Assembly: GCF_000739815.1 (NCBI RefSeq)
Contig: NZ_BBJJ01000002.1
Coordinates: 124,001-188,000 of the forward strand
Source of the DNA: Paraburkholderia mimosarum LMG 23256 = NBRC 106338
GTDB lineage: Bacteria > Pseudomonadota > Gammaproteobacteria > Burkholderiales > Burkholderiaceae
DNA length: 64,000 bases
Direction: 5' to 3'
Shown here in pieces: positions 50,627 to 58,912 of the stretch; the stretch's first letter is position 1, and every line of letters starts with the position of its first letter. The translations under genes were made by a program, and so were the position numbers. The notes below the pieces were generated by a model. The model had not been told where the DNA came from and did not search any database. It was given only the letters and a program-made list of their open reading frames with translations.

Positions 50627-51643
50627 TCAATCGCGCGCGCCGCGGTTCTTCAGCTGGTCGAGCAGCACTGCCGCGAGCAGGATCGCGCCGCGCACGAGGT
50701 ACTGATAGAACGCGTCGATATTGAGCAGGTTCATCACGTTCTCGACCGTGCCCATGATCAGCACGCCGATCACGACGCCCGAGATCGTCGCACGGCCGCC
50801 CAGCAGCGACACGCCGCCGAGCACGCACGCCGAGATCACGTTCAGCTCGAAGCCTTCGGCCGCATTCGGCTGGCCCGAGGTGATGCGCGAGGCGAGGATC
50901 ACACCCGCGAGCGCCGTCACCGCGCCCTGGATCAGGAAGATCCACACGCGTGTGCGCTCGACCTTGATGCCGGCGAGCCGCGACGCTTCCGGATTGCCGC
51001 CGATCGCGAGCGTATTGCGCCCGTACACCGTCTGATTGAGCATCACGCCGAACACGATGAAGCAGACGAGCGTGACCCAGATCGGCAGTTGCACGCCGAA
51101 CAGCGACGCCGTGCCCATGGCGATGAACGTGTCCGACGACACACCCACGGCCTGGCCGTGCGAGGCGATGAAGCCGAGGCCGCGCACGATCTCCATCGTG
51201 GCGAGCGTGGTGATCAGCGCATTGATGCGCAGATACGCGATCACCGCGCCGTTCACGAAGCCGATCGCGGCGCCCGCCGCAACGGCCGCGACGATGGCGA
51301 TGAACGTGTTGTTCGTGGCGTTGAGCACCATCGCGCAGAGCACGCCCGCGAATGCGACCGTCGAGCCCACGGAAAGATCGAAGTCGCGCGAGGCGAGACA
51401 GAACATCATCGTGCAGGCCACCATGCCGATCTGCGAGACCGACAGCGCGAGGCCGAGCATGTTGTCGATCGAGAAGAAGTGATCGACCGTGAGCGACATC
51501 ACGATGAACATGACCACGAAGATCACGATGAGGCTGTACTCGGTGATCTGCTGCCACCACTTCTGCTTGTCGGTGGGACTCGGAATCAGCGCGTCGGCGA
51601 CGCTCTTGGCAGTTTCAGCCGCCAGGTTTTCTCTTGCTTGCAT
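50627..51643 (-). CDS. araH: Sugar ABC transporter permease (AraH-like)
   Basis: Inner-membrane permease of the ribose/xylose/arabinose family (BPD_transp_2), 338 aa with about ten hydrophobic segments. It has LRINALITTLATMEIVRGLG and ANMIL-type core ISACVLGGVSLLGGRATISG. The start at 51643 is preceded by GGGGAGGAG; a 9-residue longer start at 51670 would overlap araG. It completes the araFGH importer. Confidence 0.92.
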   Translation of the reverse strand: MQARENLAAETAKSVADALIPSPTDKQKWWQQITEYSLIVIFVVMFIVMSLTVDHFFSIDNMLGLALSVSQIGMVACTMMFCLASRDFDLSVGSTVAFAGVLCAMVLNATNNTFIAIVAAVAAGAAIGFVNGAVIAYLRINALITTLATMEIVRGLGFIASHGQAVGVSSDTFIAMGTASLFGVQLPIWVTLVCFIVFGVMLNQTVYGRNTLAIGGNPEASRLAGIKVERTRVWIFLIQGAVTALAGVILASRITSGQPNAAEGFELNVISACVLGGVSLLGGRATISGVVIGVLIMGTVENVMNLLNIDAFYQYLVRGAILLAAVLLDQLKNRGARD

Positions 51644-51666
51644 TTCAGTCACTCCTCCCCATCCAC

Positions 51667-53178
51667 TCATGCGGCTCTCGCTTGCGCGCGCCTGGGCAGC
51701 GCAAGCTCGAGCACCGCGTGTTCGCTCGCCGCGCTGCGCGGCAACTCGCCCGAAATACGGCCTTCGCGCATCACCACGATGCGATCCGACACGCCGAGCA
51801 CTTCCGGCAATTCCGACGACACCATCACGATCGCGCAGCCGCGCGCGGCGAGCTGGTAGATCACGTTGTAGATTTCATGCTTCGCGCCGACGTCGATGCC
51901 GCGCGTCGGCTCGTCGAGAATCACGACCTTCAGGTCGGGCTCGGCGAGCCAGCGCGAAAGAATCGCTTTCTGCTGGTTGCCGCCCGAAAGAAAGCGGATC
52001 TTCTGGCGTCGGCTCGGCGTCTTGATCTTCAGAAGCTTGATGAAGCGGTCCGCCGTTTCGGCTTCCTTCTTGCGGTCGAGGAACATGCCCGCGCGCAGGA
52101 AGTGGCGGCGGCAACTGATGTTGATGTTCTCCGAGACCGTTGCCATCGCAACGATGCCCTGCTCCTTGCGGTCCTCCGGGCACAGCACGATGCCGTGGCG
52201 GATCGCGTCGCTCGCGCTCTTCACGCGTATGGTCTTGCCGTCCAGCTCGATCTCGCCCGCGCGCCGCTTGTGCGTGCCGTAAATCAGCTGCATCAGCTCG
52301 CTGCGCCCCGCGCCCACGAGGCCGAAAAAGCCGACGATCTCGCCCGACTTCACCTCGAAGCTGGCCGCCTCGTTCAGCGGATGCCCTTCCACGCCACGCA
52401 CGGCGAAGCGCACATTGCCATGCTCGCGCGGCGAATAGTTGTAGATGTCGCTGATCTCGCGACCGACCATCTCGGCCACGAGCGTTTCGCGCCTCACCTC
52501 GGCAAGCTTCTCGTGCGACGCCACCTTGCGGCCGTCGCGGAAGATCGTGCAGGCGTTGCACAGCTCGTAGATCTCGTCCATGCGGTGCGAGATGTAGATG
52601 AGCGCGCGATTGTCGGCGCGCAGCTCCCGCACGAGGTTGAACAGCACCTCGGTCTCGCGGTGCGAAAGCGAGCTGGTGGGCTCGTCGAGCGCGATCACGC
52701 GCGCGTTGCGCAAGAGCGCCTTGCAGATTTCCACCATCTGGCGCTGCGCGATGGAGAGCTTGCGCAGCTTCGCGGCCGGATCGAGGTCCACGCCCATCGC
52801 CGCGAGACGCTCGCGCACGAACTTGCGCGCTTCGCCGCGCTTCACCCAGCCGAGCGAATTGGGCAGCGCGCCGAGCAGCAGGTTTTCGGCGACCGTGAGA
52901 TCGGGCACGTACTGCAGTTCCTGGTGAATCACCGCGATGCCCGCGCCGATCGAAGCCGCCGCATCGGAGAAGTGCACCTCGTTGCCGTCCATCAGGATGC
53001 GGCCGGAATCGGGCTGATACTCGCCGCCGAGGATCTTGAGCAGCGTCGACTTGCCCGCGCCGTTCTCGCCCATGAGGCCGTGCACCTCGCCCGCGTTCAC
53101 TTCGAACGACACGCCGTCGAGCGCACGCACGCCCGGGAACACCTTGCCGATATTGTCAAAACGCAGTGTCGCTGACAC
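51667..53178 (-). CDS. araG: Sugar ABC transporter ATP-binding protein (AraG-like)
   Basis: Two-domain ATPase of the RbsA/AraG/MglA type, 503 aa. The first domain has Walker [13 protein letters not shown] and signature [16 protein letters not shown]; the second has a degenerate Walker A and [17 protein letters not shown] with [16 protein letters not shown]. It sits between araF and araH, 23 bases before araH. Confidence 0.93.
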   Translation of the reverse strand: MSATLRFDNIGKVFPGVRALDGVSFEVNAGEVHGLMGENGAGKSTLLKILGGEYQPDSGRILMDGNEVHFSDAAASIGAGIAVIHQELQYVPDLTVAENLLLGALPNSLGWVKRGEARKFVRERLAAMGVDLDPAAKLRKLSIAQRQMVEICKALLRNARVIALDEPTSSLSHRETEVLFNLVRELRADNRALIYISHRMDEIYELCNACTIFRDGRKVASHEKLAEVRRETLVAEMVGREISDIYNYSPREHGNVRFAVRGVEGHPLNEAASFEVKSGEIVGFFGLVGAGRSELMQLIYGTHKRRAGEIELDGKTIRVKSASDAIRHGIVLCPEDRKEQGIVAMATVSENINISCRRHFLRAGMFLDRKKEAETADRFIKLLKIKTPSRRQKIRFLSGGNQQKAILSRWLAEPDLKVVILDEPTRGIDVGAKHEIYNVIYQLAARGCAIVMVSSELPEVLGVSDRIVVMREGRISGELPRSAASEHAVLELALPRRAQARAA

Positions 53179-53302
53179 TTCGGTTTCCTCTCATTCGATA
53201 CGCCGCGGGTACGGTCTTCAGGTCATCTCGGGCCATCTCAGGTCATGAAACCTGGGGACCGTCCCGCGGCGGGAAACACCTCAAACCCTTTCCATCAAGC
53301 CT

Positions 53303-54304
53303 TTACTTCGAGGCGAGACCCATCTGCTGACGCACGTTCTCCACGTTGTCGCGCGTCGCCAGCATGCCCGTCGTCAGCGTGAGCAGCGGCGGTTCCTTGC
53401 CTTGCGTGATCCACGTGTACATCAGATCCGAAGTTTCCTCGCCGTGACGCTTCGGGCTGATGATGACGGTGCCGTAAAAGCCCGTCGGCTGCGGCTTCTT
53501 GAACTCGTTGAGCGCCGAGTCCGAACCGCCGATGCCGATGCCGATCATGTTGTCGGCCTTGAAGCCGCGGCCCTCTGCTGCGCGCACGGCGCCGAGCACG
53601 GCTTCGTCGTTCAGGCCGTAGGCCACCCAGTGCTTGTACTGCGGGTTCTTCGTGAGTGCGATGTTGGCGGCGTTGAACGCGTTTTCCGTGTCGGTCTTCG
53701 CTTGCGGCGCGGCGATGATGTTCGCCTTCGGGAAGCCCGCGGCCACGAGCGCGTCGGTCGCGCCGGTCGTGCGGTCATGCGCCGTCGGCAGCTGCTCATA
53801 GGTCACGTCGATCGCGCCGACGTCCTTCATGTCCCAGCCGCGCTTCTTGATTTCGGCGGCAATGCCGTCACCCACCTGCTTGCCGATGTTGTACGCCGAG
53901 ATGCCCATGTGCGGCACCGACTCGATCGGCTTGCCGGCGCCGTCCACGAGGCGGTCGTCCACCGTCATCATCTTGAGCTTGTCGGCCTTGGCCTTCGCAA
54001 CGATGCCCGGTCCGAGCTTCACGTCAGGCGTGCAGATGATGAAACCCTGCGCCTTCTGGGCAGCGAGGTTGTCGATTGCGCTCATCACCTTCTCGCCCGA
54101 GGGTGCGCCGATTTTCACCAGCGTGAAACCCTTTTCCTTCGCGGCCATTTCCGCGAACTTCCATTCGTCCTGGAACCACGGCTCTTCGGGCTGCTTCACG
54201 AGAAAGCCGATCTTCACCTGGTCGGCGGCCTGCGCGACGGGCGCTTGCGCGAACACGGCGGTAGCAGCGGCAGCCACCAGCGTCAGAAAGATGCGTCGTT
54301 GCAT
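53303..54304 (-). CDS. araF: Sugar-binding periplasmic protein (AraF-like, L-arabinose/D-galactose)
   Basis: Periplasmic binding protein, 333 aa. A signal peptide spans residues 1-27 (MQRRIFLTLVAAAATAVFAQ, cut after AQA). The mature start VKIGFLVKQPEEPWFQDEWK and GIGIGGSDSALNEFKK are close to E. coli AraF, which binds L-arabinose with D-galactose as a second ligand. That dual specificity fits the galactose-type enzymes encoded upstream. A 124-base gap to araG contains a TCAGGTCAT direct repeat (about 53219 and 53242). Confidence 0.92.
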   Translation of the reverse strand: MQRRIFLTLVAAAATAVFAQAPVAQAADQVKIGFLVKQPEEPWFQDEWKFAEMAAKEKGFTLVKIGAPSGEKVMSAIDNLAAQKAQGFIICTPDVKLGPGIVAKAKADKLKMMTVDDRLVDGAGKPIESVPHMGISAYNIGKQVGDGIAAEIKKRGWDMKDVGAIDVTYEQLPTAHDRTTGATDALVAAGFPKANIIAAPQAKTDTENAFNAANIALTKNPQYKHWVAYGLNDEAVLGAVRAAEGRGFKADNMIGIGIGGSDSALNEFKKPQPTGFYGTVIISPKRHGEETSDLMYTWITQGKEPPLLTLTTGMLATRDNVENVRQQMGLASK

Positions 54305-54447
54305 GTTGTCAGTCTCCTGTCTTCTTCAGTCACGGGAAGGGTTTCCGGCCGCCTCTTCTTTTTCCCGTCGAAGCGCGCGGCCAGCGCCTCGGCGGATTCC
54401 TGCGCATTCGTGATCCTTCGTGCTACGAACTACTTTTTACCGTCGAT

Positions 54448-55239
54448 TCAGTCGTGATACAACGCCGTGCGTCCGCCATCGATCGTGATACAGCTCGCGT
54501 TGATGAACGGCGCTTCGTCCGAGGCGAGAAACACGGCCGTCATGGCGACTTCCTCGGGGCGGCCGATGCGCTTCATCGGCGGCAGATCGAGCGTGGCCTT
54601 GCGCGCCGCCTCAGGGTCGGGCTGTGCGTTCCACCAGTCGTGCGTGAGCTGCGTTTCGATATATCCCGGCGCAATCGCGTTCACCCGCACGTTCTTCGGC
54701 GCGTACTCGATGCCGAGCGCGCGCGTGAGCCCGATCACGCCATGCTTGGCCACGGGATACGGAAAGCAGCCGGGAATGATCTGGAACGCGTGCGTCGAGG
54801 CGATGTTGATGATGCTGCCCGCGCGCCGTTCGACCATGCCCGGCAGCACGGCGCGACAGCCGTTCCACACGCCGTCCAGATCGACGGCGAAACAGCGGTG
54901 CCAGTCGTCGTCGGTCATCGTGAGCGGGTCGGCGAACACGTTGATGCCGGCGTTGTTCACGAGCACATCCACGGGGCCGAACGCGCGTTGCGCCGCTTCG
55001 ACTGCGGCACGCACCGAAGTGGGCTCCGAGGCGGGCTGCGTCACGTCGGTTTGCACGGCGAGCGTTCGCGCGCCTTCGAACGCGCCGGCGATCTCGCGCG
55101 CCGTGGCAACGGCCGTCGCGCCGTCCAGCTCGGCGAGCACGACAGCCGCGCCTTCGGCCGCGAACGCACGCGCAATCGCCGCGCCGATGCCGCGACCGGC
55201 GCCGGTCACCAGTGCGACCTTGCCCGCGAGACGATTCAC
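54448..55239 (-). CDS. SDR family oxidoreductase
   Basis: A 263-aa short-chain dehydrogenase with LVTGAGRGIGAAIARAFAAE, the NNAG motif, and catalytic NIASTHAFQIIPGCFPYPVAK (Ser, then Tyr-x-x-x-Lys). The GTG start at 55239 overlaps the stop codon of the aldolase gene by 4 bases; longer frames were rejected. It lies between KDPGal aldolase and araF, so it probably acts in the same sugar-acid pathway, for example on an aldose or a keto-deoxy-aldonate, but the substrate is unknown. Confidence 0.87.
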   Translation of the reverse strand: MNRLAGKVALVTGAGRGIGAAIARAFAAEGAAVVLAELDGATAVATAREIAGAFEGARTLAVQTDVTQPASEPTSVRAAVEAAQRAFGPVDVLVNNAGINVFADPLTMTDDDWHRCFAVDLDGVWNGCRAVLPGMVERRAGSIINIASTHAFQIIPGCFPYPVAKHGVIGLTRALGIEYAPKNVRVNAIAPGYIETQLTHDWWNAQPDPEAARKATLDLPPMKRIGRPEEVAMTAVFLASDEAPFINASCITIDGGRTALYHD

Positions 55240-55925
55240 TTCTGCGCTCCGTGCATGGCCAGCTGCGTGACCCGCCAGCCTTCGATGAAGGCCAGCGCGT
55301 TCGCACGCGTGGCGGCCGCATCCTGGCCCGGCTTGTAGAGCGCCGAACCAAGGCCGAAGCCGCTCGCGCCCGCGGCCAGCTGCGGCCCCATGTTGTCGGG
55401 CTTCACGCCGCCCACGGGCAAGAGCGGCACCACCGGCGGAATCACGGCGCGCCATGCCTTCGTCACGGCCGGGCCGAGCTGCTCGGCGGGAAACATCTTG
55501 AGCGCGTCCGCGCCGTGCTCGAGCGCAGCGAACGCCTCGGTCGGCGTGGCGACGCCCGGCACGCACGCGAGGCCCTGGAGCTTCGCGGCGAGGATCACGT
55601 CGATGTCGGCGTGCGGCATCACGATCACTTCGCCGCCCGCCTCCCTCACGTCGCGCACGCGAGCGGTCGTGAGCACGGTGCCCGCGCCGATCATCGCGTC
55701 TTCGGGCAGCGCTTCGCGCATCGCCGCGATGCTGTCGAGCGGCTGCGGCGAGTTCAGCGGCACCTCGATGATCCGAAAGCCGGCTTCATAAAGCGCGCGG
55801 CCATGCTCGGCGGCTTCGGCGGGTTTGATGCCGCGCACGATCGCGATCATCGGGCAGGCGCCGAACGCGGCGACGAAGCCCGCATGCGGCGTGTACGGGG
55901 CGGGCAGATTCAGTTCGGGTTCCAT
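55236..55925 (-). CDS. dgoA: 2-dehydro-3-deoxy-6-phosphogalactonate aldolase
   Basis: Cleaves KDPGal to pyruvate and glyceraldehyde-3-phosphate, 229 aa. It belongs to the KDPG/KHG aldolase fold: the acid Glu in FRIIEVPLNSPQPLDSI and the Schiff-base Lys in GADALKMFPAEQLGP. The EVPLNSP motif is characteristic of DgoA and distinguishes it from the eda product of this same window (EITLRT). It lies 87 bases downstream of dgoK and is coupled to the next SDR gene. Confidence 0.94.
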   Translation of the reverse strand: MEPELNLPAPYTPHAGFVAAFGACPMIAIVRGIKPAEAAEHGRALYEAGFRIIEVPLNSPQPLDSIAAMREALPEDAMIGAGTVLTTARVRDVREAGGEVIVMPHADIDVILAAKLQGLACVPGVATPTEAFAALEHGADALKMFPAEQLGPAVTKAWRAVIPPVVPLLPVGGVKPDNMGPQLAAGASGFGLGSALYKPGQDAAATRANALAFIEGWRVTQLAMHGAQK

Positions 55926-56012
55926 ATCGGCTTCCTGTTGCCTTTTCGTCTCGGGTTCGCTGCGGCTCGTTCGAATCCGCTGGTTCAGTCCGGCTGTCGT
56001 CGCCTGGACGCA

Positions 56013-57035
56013 CTAGCGCGGCGCGACGAGCCCCGCCTGCACGGCGATGCGCCACAGTCCATGCTCGGTCGCTTGCCGCACGAGGTGCGCGCCGGCGCAG
56101 CCGAACGCACCAAGCGCGAGGCGGTAGCGTTCGCACAGCGCTTCGGCGCCGATGAGCCTCGGCGCACAGCCGGCGAGCGCCACGTCGCGCCGCGCGAGCG
56201 CCGCTTCGAGGCCGGCGAGTTCGTGTCCGATCACGAGGCCCGAGAGATAGTCGGGCTGCTCGTCGGCGGCAAGCTGCGCCGTGAGGCCGAGCGTGCGCGT
56301 GCTGAACGCCGTGGCGAGCAGACCGACGCAGCCCTGCTCGCGCGCCACGTTGACACCGCGCAGGAACGCGGCGGTGTCGGGCGTGGCCGGATGCTTCATC
56401 GTGCGCCCGAGGATCGTATGCGCGCACAGCGCGGCGTAGACCTCGCCCGTCATGAAGGTGTAGAAGCGCGCAATGCGCTCGCCCTCGACCACGACCCACT
56501 TCGCGTGGGTGCCTGGGAGTCCGATCAACGACGTTTGCTGCCCCTCGTCGCCCGATTCGCCTAGCGCGCCGAAAATCTGGGTTTCCTCGCCGCGCATCAC
56601 GTTGGGTAGCGCGCCCGGCTCCAGCACGCCGGGCACCACGGCCACTTCGGCGCCGCTCGCTGCACGCACGCGCACGATGCCCGCCACCAGCGCCTGCGCG
56701 CTAGCGGGCGTTTCGACGTAGGGCGCCTGCACCCAGCCCTGGGCGCTGCCCACCATGCCCGCCGCCAGCACGGGCAGCGAGGGCGCCTCGCTGAGCCACA
56801 CGCCGCACGCTTCGTCGAAGGCGGCGTCGAAGCCGCCTTCTTCGGCGGGCACGGGCAGATTCATGATGCCCGCCGTCGAAACGCGTGTAGCAATCACCTT
56901 GCCCGCTGCATCGAACAGATACGCGCGCAGCGAAGTCGTCCCCCAGTCGAGCGCGATCAGCGCGGCTTCGCGCGCGACGGCGCCGTCACCGACGTCGATG
57001 GCGGCGCCGGTCGCGTGCTTCTCGCGCGCTTTCAT
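56013..57035 (-). CDS. dgoK: 2-dehydro-3-deoxygalactonokinase
   Basis: Phosphorylates 2-keto-3-deoxygalactonate to KDPGal, 340 aa. The nucleotide motif ALIALDWGTTSLRAYLFDAA near residues 26-45, GMVGSAQGWVQAPYV and SLIGLPGTHAKWVVVEGERI are DgoK signatures. The N-terminal 24 residues are an unusual leader, and the true start could be slightly downstream, but 57035 overlaps the iclR stop by 4 bases, supporting coupling. Confidence 0.94.
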   Translation of the reverse strand: MKAREKHATGAAIDVGDGAVAREAALIALDWGTTSLRAYLFDAAGKVIATRVSTAGIMNLPVPAEEGGFDAAFDEACGVWLSEAPSLPVLAAGMVGSAQGWVQAPYVETPASAQALVAGIVRVRAASGAEVAVVPGVLEPGALPNVMRGEETQIFGALGESGDEGQQTSLIGLPGTHAKWVVVEGERIARFYTFMTGEVYAALCAHTILGRTMKHPATPDTAAFLRGVNVAREQGCVGLLATAFSTRTLGLTAQLAADEQPDYLSGLVIGHELAGLEAALARRDVALAGCAPRLIGAEALCERYRLALGAFGCAGAHLVRQATEHGLWRIAVQAGLVAPR

Positions 57036-57964
57036 CGACGAATCCTGCGGGTCGTGGGCTGCGGCGCACGCCAGCCCAGTTCAAGCGAGATCGCGCGGGC
57101 CTCACGCTGTACCACGGGGATCAGTTCGTCCATGCGTTCCAGCGGCATGTAGGGAATCGTGCTCGCCACCGAAAGCGCCGCCACGATCGCCCCCGAGGCG
57201 TCGCGCACGGGCGCCGCCACGCAGCGGATCGAAATTTCGTTCTCCTCCAGATCGAACGTGTAGCCGCCCGCCGAGTATGTCGCCATGCGCTTGATGAACG
57301 TTTCCGGTTCGAGGCTGTGATCGGGACGGAAGCTCACGCCCGCGAGCGTGCGGCGCGACGCATCGAAGAGTTCGCGCCACGTTTGCGGCGACAGGTCGAG
57401 CATCATCGCCTTGCCGATGCCCGTGGACGCGAGCGGCATGCGATGCCCGACGCGCGAACGCATCTCCAGGCCGCGCTGGCCGGGAATCTTGTCGATGTAG
57501 AGCACGTCGTCGCCGTCGCGCACGCCGAGATGGATCGTGTCGAGCGTTTCGTCGGCGAGCGCCTGCAGATGCGTGCGCGCAACGGCCGTGAGCGGCATCT
57601 GCTCCAGCGCGATCGTACCGAGTTCGATGAGCTTCGGACCAAGCAGATAGCCGCCCTGCACCTGGCGCAGGTAACGCGCTTGCACGAGGCTCGAAACGAG
57701 GCGATGCGTGGTGCTACGCGTCGTGCCGAGCACCGCGCCGAAGGAGCGCAGATCGCGCACGCCCGCAGCGGCCGCTTCGAGAATCGCGAGCCCGCGCAGC
57801 AGCGTCTGCGTGCCGGCCTGCTGCATCGAGCCGTCGAGCAGCGTGCTCGCGAGGCCGATTTCATCGGCGGCGCGCGGCGCTTTCGGCTGGGCTTGCGTGG
57901 AGGTTGCCGGTGCGGCCTCGTCCGGGAGGTCTGCGGCGAGCGTGGAAGACATCGCTTTGTTCAT
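57032..57964 (-). CDS. IclR family transcriptional regulator
   Basis: A 310-aa IclR-type regulator. The first 50 residues are a low-complexity leader; the winged helix (about 52-115) contains TLLRGLAILEAAAAGVRDLR and TTRSTTHRLVSSLVQARYLR; the effector domain (about 130-300) has GYTFDLEENEISIRCVAAPV and IVAALSVASTIP. It is the first gene of the galactonate-type operon. The promoter at 58239-58268 overlaps a CCAAT-N5-ATTGG palindrome, which suggests autoregulation. The effector is likely a keto-deoxy-aldonate. Confidence 0.92.
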   Translation of the reverse strand: MNKAMSSTLAADLPDEAAPATSTQAQPKAPRAADEIGLASTLLDGSMQQAGTQTLLRGLAILEAAAAGVRDLRSFGAVLGTTRSTTHRLVSSLVQARYLRQVQGGYLLGPKLIELGTIALEQMPLTAVARTHLQALADETLDTIHLGVRDGDDVLYIDKIPGQRGLEMRSRVGHRMPLASTGIGKAMMLDLSPQTWRELFDASRRTLAGVSFRPDHSLEPETFIKRMATYSAGGYTFDLEENEISIRCVAAPVRDASGAIVAALSVASTIPYMPLERMDELIPVVQREARAISLELGWRAPQPTTRRIRR

Positions 57965-58238
57965 GGCGAGGGCGATGAAGGAGACGATTGGAGGAGGCGC
58001 GTGCCGTCAAGCGGCGCGCGAACCTTGCTTCGGGAGACGGACGGGCGCCTGAGCGCCCGGGGCACATCGGACATGGAGCGGCGGGCGGCGCGTGGTCGCG
58101 CATTGCGCTGGCTTGAGCATGGCGAACGTCTCCTTTGCGGTCCGGTTCGCTGCGCATCTTGTGCGTGCGCCGGATTTATCTGGGTCTGCTGACGTGTGTG
58201 CCGCGCAACGTGTCAGAGCGGCGTGTCGTATGGGTTGG

Positions 58239-58268
58239 ATTGTAGGCAGGTTTTTTCGAGTCCTCCAA
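58239..58268 (-). promoter_or_regulatory. Predicted promoter of the iclR-dgoKA operon
   Basis: On the minus strand -35 TTGGAG (58268-58263), an 18-base spacer and -10 TACAAT (58244-58239). The -35 hexamer lies inside the palindrome at 58265-58279. Confidence 0.6.
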
Positions 58269-58296
58269 TATGTGATTGGGTCGCCCATATATTGGG
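58265..58296. promoter_or_regulatory. Predicted IclR operator pair
   Basis: Two perfect short palindromes: CCAAT-ATGTG-ATTGG (58265-58279) and CCCA-TATAT-TGGG (58284-58296). They overlap and flank the -35 box of the iclR operon promoter, the usual place for a repressor site. Confidence 0.55.
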
Positions 58297-58366
58297 AAAT
58301 TGAGCTGCCAGTTCAGAACCCGGGCGTCAAACGAGGGACATACCGCTCGCTTCAGCCCTCGGCGGC

Positions 58367-58398
58367 AAAAAAAAAGCTGCCGGATCACTTCCGGCAGC
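58367..58398 (-). terminator. Intrinsic terminator of ridA
   Basis: Stem GCTGCCGGA/TCCGGCAGC with a short loop and, on the minus strand, a run of nine T residues (58375-58367). Confidence 0.9.
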
Positions 58399-58434
58399 CG
58401 TTTCCTGCACTCGAGGCACAACTGCGCCGTGCCC

Positions 58435-58824
58435 TTACTTCGCGGCGGGCGCCTTGTAGGCCACGCAGTCGATCTCCACCTTGCAGTCCACCACCATGCT
58501 CGACTGCACACAGGCACGTGCGGGCGGATGCTCGCCGAAGTACTCGCGGAACACCTTGTTGAACGAAGTGAAATCGCGAGCGTCGTCGAGCCACACGCCA
58601 CAGCGAACCACGTGCTCCGCGCCGTAACCGGCTTCCTTCAGGATGGCGAAAAGATTCTGGATGGCCTTGTGCGAATGCTCGACAATGCCGCCGTTGATCA
58701 CCTCGCCGCCTTCCATCGGCGTCTGGCCCGATACATACAGCCAGCCATCGGCTTGCACGGCACGCGCGAACGGCAGATGCTGGCCGCCCTGGCCCTTGCC
58801 GCCTTCGGCTCCAATTCGTTTCAT
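58435..58824 (-). CDS. RidA family protein
   Basis: A 129-aa member of the YjgF/YER057c/UK114 family. RidA proteins hydrolyse reactive enamine/imine intermediates released by PLP-dependent dehydratases, a job that fits the neighbouring amino-acid deaminase. The start at 58824 (MKRIGAEGGKGQGGQHLPFA) has AAGGAG upstream. LYVSGQTPMEGGEVINGGIV and a basic residue in GVWLDDARDFTSFNK are family-like, with the active-site Arg position present in VVRCGVWL. It is the last gene of the RpiR-dan-ridA operon. Confidence 0.9.
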   Translation of the reverse strand: MKRIGAEGGKGQGGQHLPFARAVQADGWLYVSGQTPMEGGEVINGGIVEHSHKAIQNLFAILKEAGYGAEHVVRCGVWLDDARDFTSFNKVFREYFGEHPPARACVQSSMVVDCKVEIDCVAYKAPAAK

Positions 58825-58912
58825 CGTTTGCTCCTTTGAGATCGTGCGGCGCGCGCGGCTCTTTGGCACGCGTGCGCCGAGGGTCGAAATTCGACGGATT
58901 GATTAGTGATGC

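Larger units (their letters stand above)
57965..58434. other. Intergenic region between iclR and ridA
   Basis: About 470 bases with no gene recognised. It contains the iclR promoter and two palindromes (58239-58296) and the ridA terminator (58367-58398). The iclR leader would be about 268 nt. Confidence 0.6.

Noticed and set aside
53219..53250. Direct repeat TCAGGTCAT in the araF-araG gap
   Set aside because: Only two copies and no symmetry; noted with araF but too weak to be called a regulatory site.
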